Of a DNA stretch of 11,655 bases, positions 7,848 through 11,655 are shown piece after piece. Origin of the DNA: Bdellovibrionales bacterium (GTDB taxonomy: Bacteria; Bdellovibrionota; JAFGOL01); assembly GCA_022710165.1 (NCBI GenBank), contig JAKLHL010000030.1:1-11655 (forward strand), read 5' to 3'. Each line of letters opens with the position of its first letter. The first letter of the stretch is position 1. The notes beneath the pieces are model-generated. The model searched no databases, was not told where the DNA came from, and saw nothing but the letters and a program-made list of their open reading frames with translations. Made by a program: the position numbers and the translations under genes.

Positions 7848-7885
7848 TCTAATTATGGGGTCTATCTAATATAGGGGGTGGAGTT

Positions 7886-9301
7886 ATGCCTCTCGCGAGG
7901 ATACTGGTCGTTGACGATGAACCTACATACAGATCATCTGTTTCTAGGTGCCTTACCAATCAGAGTTATCAAGTAACAGCGGCGGAAAGTGGAGAAAAAG
8001 CTCTTGAGCTTATATCTTCCAGCAGGTTCGATCTTGTCATAACGGACATAAAGATGCCAGGGATGAGTGGAATAGATCTTCTTGGCAAGGTGCAGGAACT
8101 TTCTCCTGGTACAGCGTCTATAATAATGACCGCTTATGCCACGATAGAGACTGCAATAGAAGCCACAAAACTAGGGGCTTTCCATTATCTTGTGAAGCCA
8201 TTCAACGTTGATGAGCTCATACAGCTCTCTTCCAGGGCCATAGAAAATAAGAGGCTGAAGGACGAGAACACCTACTTGAAGAAACAGTTCAACAAGGGGA
8301 CGGGAATATCCAACATAGTAGGAAAGAGCAAGAACGTCCAAGAGACGATCGAGCTTGTTAAGAAAGCGGCAGAGTGTGATTCGTGTGTGCTTATAACCGG
8401 CGAGGACGGTACAGGGAAGAGCATGATAGCAAAGACCATCCACTCAATGAGCACTAGGTCCAGGAAGCTGTTCGCAACCTTGGATTGTTCATCAGGACCT
8501 ACAGAGGTCCTTGAAACGGAACTGTTCGGTTATGTTAAAGGGGCTTTCCCTGGCGCTGTTTCCTCAAAGGCCGGCTTGCTTGAAGTTGCTGACGGTGGAA
8601 CGATACTGTTGGACAACATACAGGACTTGCCTGCAGGCGTGCAGACAAAGGTGATCAACTTCATCTCTTCAAGCACATACTGCCCTGTAGGTACATCTAG
8701 ACCTTTATCCAGCGACGTAAGGATACTAGCGTCTTCTTGCAGGTCGCCGGAAGTCCTTGGTTCTGACCCGAGGATGAAAAAGGACCTTATATACCGTTTG
8801 AACGTGATCCCGATAAACGTCATGCCGTTGAGGGAGAGATTGGAGGATGTGGAAACTCTTGTTAATTATTTTGTGAATATGTATGCGGTAAAAAGAGGCA
8901 AAGGCAATGTGGAGATAGAGGACGCAGTAATGGATATGCTTTGTGTATATAAATGGCCCGGCAACGTTGCTGAACTCAAGGGCCTTATTGAAAGGCTGGT
9001 CACACTTAGTGACGGCTGCATAAGGGTCCCTGATATGCCTAGAAAATACACTGAGAGCACGATCGCGGCTGTCAGTACTGACGAGTTGAACTTCCCTTCC
9101 AGCCCAAAGATAATGGTCACAGAGAACGGTGTTGACCTAAACAATATCATAAAGGATATTGAGGATGATCTGATTAAGCAGGCCCTTGATATGACAAGCT
9201 GGAACAAGAACAGGGCGGCAAAACTTTTAGGTCTGAACAGAACAACTTTGGTCGAGAAGCTTAGGAAAAGGGGATTGATAAACTCTAGGGCAAGGGATTG
9301 A
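7886..9301 (+). CDS. Orphan NtrC-family response regulator with degenerate AAA+ domain
   Basis: A 471-residue regulator of receiver, AAA+ and Fis-type HTH. The receiver looks functional: acidic pair D10/D11, phospho-acceptor D54 (ITDIKMPG), T82 and K104 (VKPF). In the AAA+ part, Walker A GEDGTGKS (172-179) can still bind nucleotide. Several key sites are changed: the sigma54 loop reads GAFPGA (219-224, Thr to Pro), Walker B reads GGTILLDNI (D243 kept, Glu to N244), the first arginine finger is K298 (MKKDLIYRL; R304 kept), and sensor II Arg is A362 (WPGNVAEL). The Fis-type HTH (NKNRAAKLLGLNRTTL, 440-455) is intact. It likely binds DNA and responds to phosphorylation but cannot hydrolyse ATP well or engage sigma54. 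No histidine kinase is in the window. A strong ribosome site precedes the ATG. The stop overlaps the next start by one base (TGATG), indicating translational coupling. Confidence 0.93.
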   Translation: MPLARILVVDDEPTYRSSVSRCLTNQSYQVTAAESGEKALELISSSRFDLVITDIKMPGMSGIDLLGKVQELSPGTASIIMTAYATIETAIEATKLGAFHYLVKPFNVDELIQLSSRAIENKRLKDENTYLKKQFNKGTGISNIVGKSKNVQETIELVKKAAECDSCVLITGEDGTGKSMIAKTIHSMSTRSRKLFATLDCSSGPTEVLETELFGYVKGAFPGAVSSKAGLLEVADGGTILLDNIQDLPAGVQTKVINFISSSTYCPVGTSRPLSSDVRILASSCRSPEVLGSDPRMKKDLIYRLNVIPINVMPLRERLEDVETLVNYFVNMYAVKRGKGNVEIEDAVMDMLCVYKWPGNVAELKGLIERLVTLSDGCIRVPDMPRKYTESTIAAVSTDELNFPSSPKIMVTENGVDLNNIIKDIEDDLIKQALDMTSWNKNRAAKLLGLNRTTLVEKLRKRGLINSRARD

Positions 9302-10305
9302 TGGGAGTAATTTTTAGCAAGCAAGGTCTTAATGACGCATCGTCGGAGTACATTCAGCCTGTAACAAAGGATGGTGGAAAGGAGCGTGTCATTATATCGG
9401 TAGGCGGTGGTAAAGGCGGTGTAGGTAAAACGCTTATAGCCGCCAACCTCGGCATTATGCTTGCCAGAGAAGGAAGAAGGGTCATTCTTATAGACCTTGA
9501 TCTTGGAGGGGCAAACCTTCACACGTGTTTGGGCGTGGACCTTCCAAAAAGCACTCTCAGCGACTTCATGCAAAAGGATGTTACTAACCTTAGTGACATA
9601 CTTATAGAGACACCAATAAATAATCTAAGGCTTATCAGCGGCGCACAGGATATTTTGGACATAGCTAATATAAAGTACATGCAGAAGGTCAGGTTCATAA
9701 ACAAGCTAAAGGAACTTGATGCCGACTACATCATACTTGACCTTGGTGCAGGCACATCCTTTAACACGTTGGACTTTTTCCTGGCGTCGGACATCGGTAT
9801 AGTTACCATAGTGCCAGAGCCTACCTCTATAGAGAACGTCTATCGTTTTATAAAGAGCGCTTTCTACAGGAAGTTGAAGAACGCAGAATCATCACTCAAG
9901 ATAAAGAAGATGGTCGACGATATAATGAAGAACAGGATCGCGAACGGCATCAGCACCCCTTCTGACCTTTTGAAGAAGATAGAGGAAACGGAACAGGACA
10001 TAGGGGAAGCTGTAAGGAAAGAGATGGCCAGCTTCTCGCCGAAGCTGATAATAAACATGGTAAGATCACAGACGGATGTTGAGATAGGGCACGCCGTAAG
10101 TTCGGTATGCAGAAAGTATTTCGGGATAGAGACCGAGCTTCTTGGTTACATAGAGTATGATAATCTGGTCTGGCAGAGCATAAGGAAGAAGAACCCTGTG
10201 ATACTGGAATTCCCTAACTCAAAACTTATCTCCGACTTTAACAGGGTCTATAAGAGGATAATAAACCCTAACATCAGGTTCATTGACGGTGCTTTGGAGC
10301 GTTAA
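9301..10305 (+). CDS. FlhG/MinD-like ParA-family ATPase
   Basis: A P-loop ATPase of the MinD/ParA group, 334 residues. These proteins dimerise with ATP and position machinery or DNA at the pole, nucleoid or membrane. The deviant Walker A KGGVGKT (38-44, signature K38 and K43), the Walker A' strand VILIDLDLGGANL (61-73) and the switch II region DLGAGTS (147-153) are all present. A charged helical stretch of about 55 residues (190-246) sits before the strand PKLIINMV; I believe this is a trait of the FlhG-like subgroup, but cannot verify it here. There is no obvious C-terminal amphipathic membrane helix as in MinD, and no clear N-terminal DQAxxLR activation motif of FlhG. The ATG at 9301 overlaps the regulator stop by one base and has AAGGG just upstream; a TTG at 9298 would add one residue. 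The next gene starts 2 bases after its stop. Cargo is unknown; no flagellar genes are in view. Confidence 0.9.
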   Translation: MGVIFSKQGLNDASSEYIQPVTKDGGKERVIISVGGGKGGVGKTLIAANLGIMLAREGRRVILIDLDLGGANLHTCLGVDLPKSTLSDFMQKDVTNLSDILIETPINNLRLISGAQDILDIANIKYMQKVRFINKLKELDADYIILDLGAGTSFNTLDFFLASDIGIVTIVPEPTSIENVYRFIKSAFYRKLKNAESSLKIKKMVDDIMKNRIANGISTPSDLLKKIEETEQDIGEAVRKEMASFSPKLIINMVRSQTDVEIGHAVSSVCRKYFGIETELLGYIEYDNLVWQSIRKKNPVILEFPNSKLISDFNRVYKRIINPNIRFIDGALER

Positions 10306-10306
10306 C

Positions 10307-11023
10307 GTGTCGAATAACAAGGCTGGTATAAATTACTACGAAATACTTGAGGTGAGCGATAACGCCACAAGGAAAGAGATAGTAGAGGCCTATCAGAGGG
10401 CTAAATCGGTCTACAGCAAAGATTCAATGGCCCTTTATTCGCTCTATTCCGACGAGGACAGCACCAATATGATCAACTTGATAGAAGAAGCCTATCAGGT
10501 CCTTATAAATCCGCAGAGAAGGGAACTGTACAACAGGGAGCATAACATCAACAGCCACCGTTCCGTCGTTAATATAATTTTTGATAAACCAGGAGAACTT
10601 GGCAGGTCTTTTGTGGAGACACCTAACTTCGGTGAGCAGGAAAACAGCTACGAGGACCCAAAGATAAACAAGGCCGCCTTCAAGGCCTATGTCTCGGTAT
10701 CAAAACAGGAGTCAGCCAAAAAGGCCCCTGAATACAAATCTGACGATACAATGGAATCCAAGATAAGGTCAGAGGAAGAGTTCAGCGGGAATTTCTTCAC
10801 GGAAGTGAGGAAGTATAAGAACATGAACTTGGGATACCTCTCTAGTGTGACTAAAGTAGCGGTTTATCATCTGGAGGCACTGGAAAGGGAAGATTACAAA
10901 ACACTCCCTGCCAGGGTCTATGTAAGAGGCTTCGTGAAAAGTTATGCTCAGTCACTTGGTCTTGACAGGGACAAGGCCGTTACCGCATATATGAAGAGGT
11001 ACGACCAGGCTTTTAAAAAGTGA
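10307..11023 (+). CDS. J-like domain fused to RodZ-type helix-turn-helix protein
   Basis: A 238-residue cytoplasmic protein with no membrane segment. Residues 9-80 read as a J-like domain (NYYEILEVSDNAT, then EEAYQVLINPQRRELYN). The HPD tripeptide that stimulates Hsp70 is replaced by S37-K38-D39 after VY, so classic co-chaperone action is unlikely. A charged linker leads to a RodZ/HTH_25-type domain at about 157-238, with TKVAVYHLEALE, LPARVYVRGF and YAQSLGLD matching its usual pattern. In RodZ this domain contacts MreB and a membrane helix follows; here the protein ends after the HTH. The GTG at 10307 was chosen because GGAG (10296-10299) lies 7 bases upstream; a TTG at 10283 would overlap the ParA gene by 23 bases and has no better site. 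The position directly after the ParA gene suggests it is that ATPase's partner or adaptor. It overlaps the next gene by 4 bases. Confidence 0.88.
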   Translation: MSNNKAGINYYEILEVSDNATRKEIVEAYQRAKSVYSKDSMALYSLYSDEDSTNMINLIEEAYQVLINPQRRELYNREHNINSHRSVVNIIFDKPGELGRSFVETPNFGEQENSYEDPKINKAAFKAYVSVSKQESAKKAPEYKSDDTMESKIRSEEEFSGNFFTEVRKYKNMNLGYLSSVTKVAVYHLEALEREDYKTLPARVYVRGFVKSYAQSLGLDRDKAVTAYMKRYDQAFKK

Positions 11024-11655
11024 AAAGCAATAGTTATAAATTTACCGCGGATGCTCCAGCGAAAAGGGTAGACCTTCTTTTAGTCGAATACTTTGAGGAC
11101 ATTGGAGGCTCTTTTTCCAGGAGCTCTTTGCAGGAACTTATAAAGAAAGGTCTGGTCAAGGTCAACGGCTCAGAGGTGAAACCATCAAGGCCTCTCAAGA
11201 TCGGTGATCTTGTAGAGATCTCTATCCCTGAGCAGGGCCCTCTAGAAATAAAACCACAGAACATACCAATTAGGATAGTTTACGAGGATGATCACCTGAT
11301 AGTCATAAACAAGACGGCAGGCATGGTGGTCCATCCAGCTCCGGGGAACGACGACAACACACTCGTCAATGCGGTCTATCATCACTGCAACGGAAGGCTA
11401 TCCTCTGTAGGAGGGGTAACAAGGGCGGGCGTGGTCCATAGGCTTGACAAGGATACGAGCGGACTTATAGTCATGGCAAAGGATGATGTTTCGCATCTTG
11501 ATCTTGCAAAACAGTTCTCTGATAAGACGGCAGGAAGGATATACTACGCCGTTGTGTGGGGAATACCGAAAGAGATGACGTCCAGACTAGAGACATTGTA
11601 CGGACGCCACCCGGTGGACAGAAAAAAATTCAGCAGCAAACTTAAAGAAGGCAAA
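11020..11655 (+). CDS. rluD: RluD-type ribosomal pseudouridine synthase (3' partial)
   Basis: This enzyme of the RluA/C/D family converts uridine to pseudouridine in large-subunit rRNA; RluD acts on helix 69 in E. coli. The first 212 residues are in the window. An S4 RNA-binding domain (about 14-70; RVDLLLVEYF, then GLVKVNG) is followed by the catalytic domain with VINKTAGMVVHPAPGN (95-110) and VVHRLDKDTSG (138-148), where D143 is the catalytic aspartate. The spacing and the MVVHPAPGN block fit RluD better than RluC. The frame is open to the right edge. The GTG at 11020 overlaps the preceding stop (GTGA); no ATG lies nearby and the N-terminal residues fit the family. The ribosome site is weak (AGG at 11007-11009), so translation probably depends on coupling to the upstream gene. 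Confidence 0.92.
   Translation, partial: MKSNSYKFTADAPAKRVDLLLVEYFEDIGGSFSRSSLQELIKKGLVKVNGSEVKPSRPLKIGDLVEISIPEQGPLEIKPQNIPIRIVYEDDHLIVINKTAGMVVHPAPGNDDNTLVNAVYHHCNGRLSSVGGVTRAGVVHRLDKDTSGLIVMAKDDVSHLDLAKQFSDKTAGRIYYAVVWGIPKEMTSRLETLYGRHPVDRKKFSSKLKEGK

Noticed and set aside
8399..8422. Walker A of the degenerate regulator (GEDGTGKS) as a further lost motif.
   Set aside because: It still satisfies GxxxxGK[ST]; only the Thr-to-Asp change from the usual GETGTGKE is unusual, so nucleotide binding should remain.
8866..9573. A 235-codon open frame on the minus strand opposite the regulator/ParA junction.
   Set aside because: It lies entirely opposite two genes with clear conserved domains, shows no recognisable motif, and its length follows from the codon bias of the real genes.

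Overview
The window looks like a piece of a Gram-negative, probably metagenome-derived genome. It is about 40-45% G+C, with heavy use of AGG (Arg) and ATA (Ile) codons. The lipoprotein, enhancer-binding-type (NtrC/PspF) regulators, FlhG-like ATPase and RodZ-type HTH protein suggest a deltaproteobacterium-like lineage. That placement is an inference from gene content and style, not a taxonomic result. The first ~235 bases do not fit: they are about 69% G+C by hand count, with CGC/CTG/GTC codon use, and encode a stretch that reads like a Xanthomonadaceae-type M16 zinc protease. They switch abruptly, in frame, into the A+T-richer sequence just after the zinc motif.

Layout. (1) 2-2779 (+): an M16 metallopeptidase, open at the left edge, whose body is insulysin/pitrilysin-like. 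(2) 2773-4586 (-): a secreted lipoprotein with a papain-fold C39-like Cys/His/Asp signature, followed by a membrane-anchored helical protein. The pair is driven by a good sigma70-type promoter at 4609-4637 and runs convergently into the protease gene. (3) 4704-4964 (+): a small helical protein, divergent from the lipoprotein. (4) 4968-7752 (-): an NhaC-like membrane transporter with an extra periplasmic domain, followed by a PspF-like sigma54 activator that has no sensor domain. (5) 7886-11655 (+): a tightly packed operon of an orphan NtrC-type response regulator with a damaged AAA+ ATPase, an FlhG/MinD-like ATPase, a J-like/RodZ-HTH fusion protein, and an RluD-type pseudouridine synthase cut by the window end.

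The most notable region is the last operon. Consecutive genes overlap by 1 or 4 bases or are separated by one base. Two of its four proteins keep a recognisable fold but lack the residues that define its activity. The regulator has GAFPGA for GAFTGA, Asn for the Walker B Glu, Lys for one arginine finger and Ala for the sensor II Arg. The J-like domain has SKD for HPD. Together with the ParA-type ATPase this suggests a regulatory or positioning module based on binding rather than catalysis. That is an inference. No tRNA, rRNA, CRISPR array, insertion sequence or convincing rho-independent terminator was seen, and no gene-free stretch exceeds about 135 bases.
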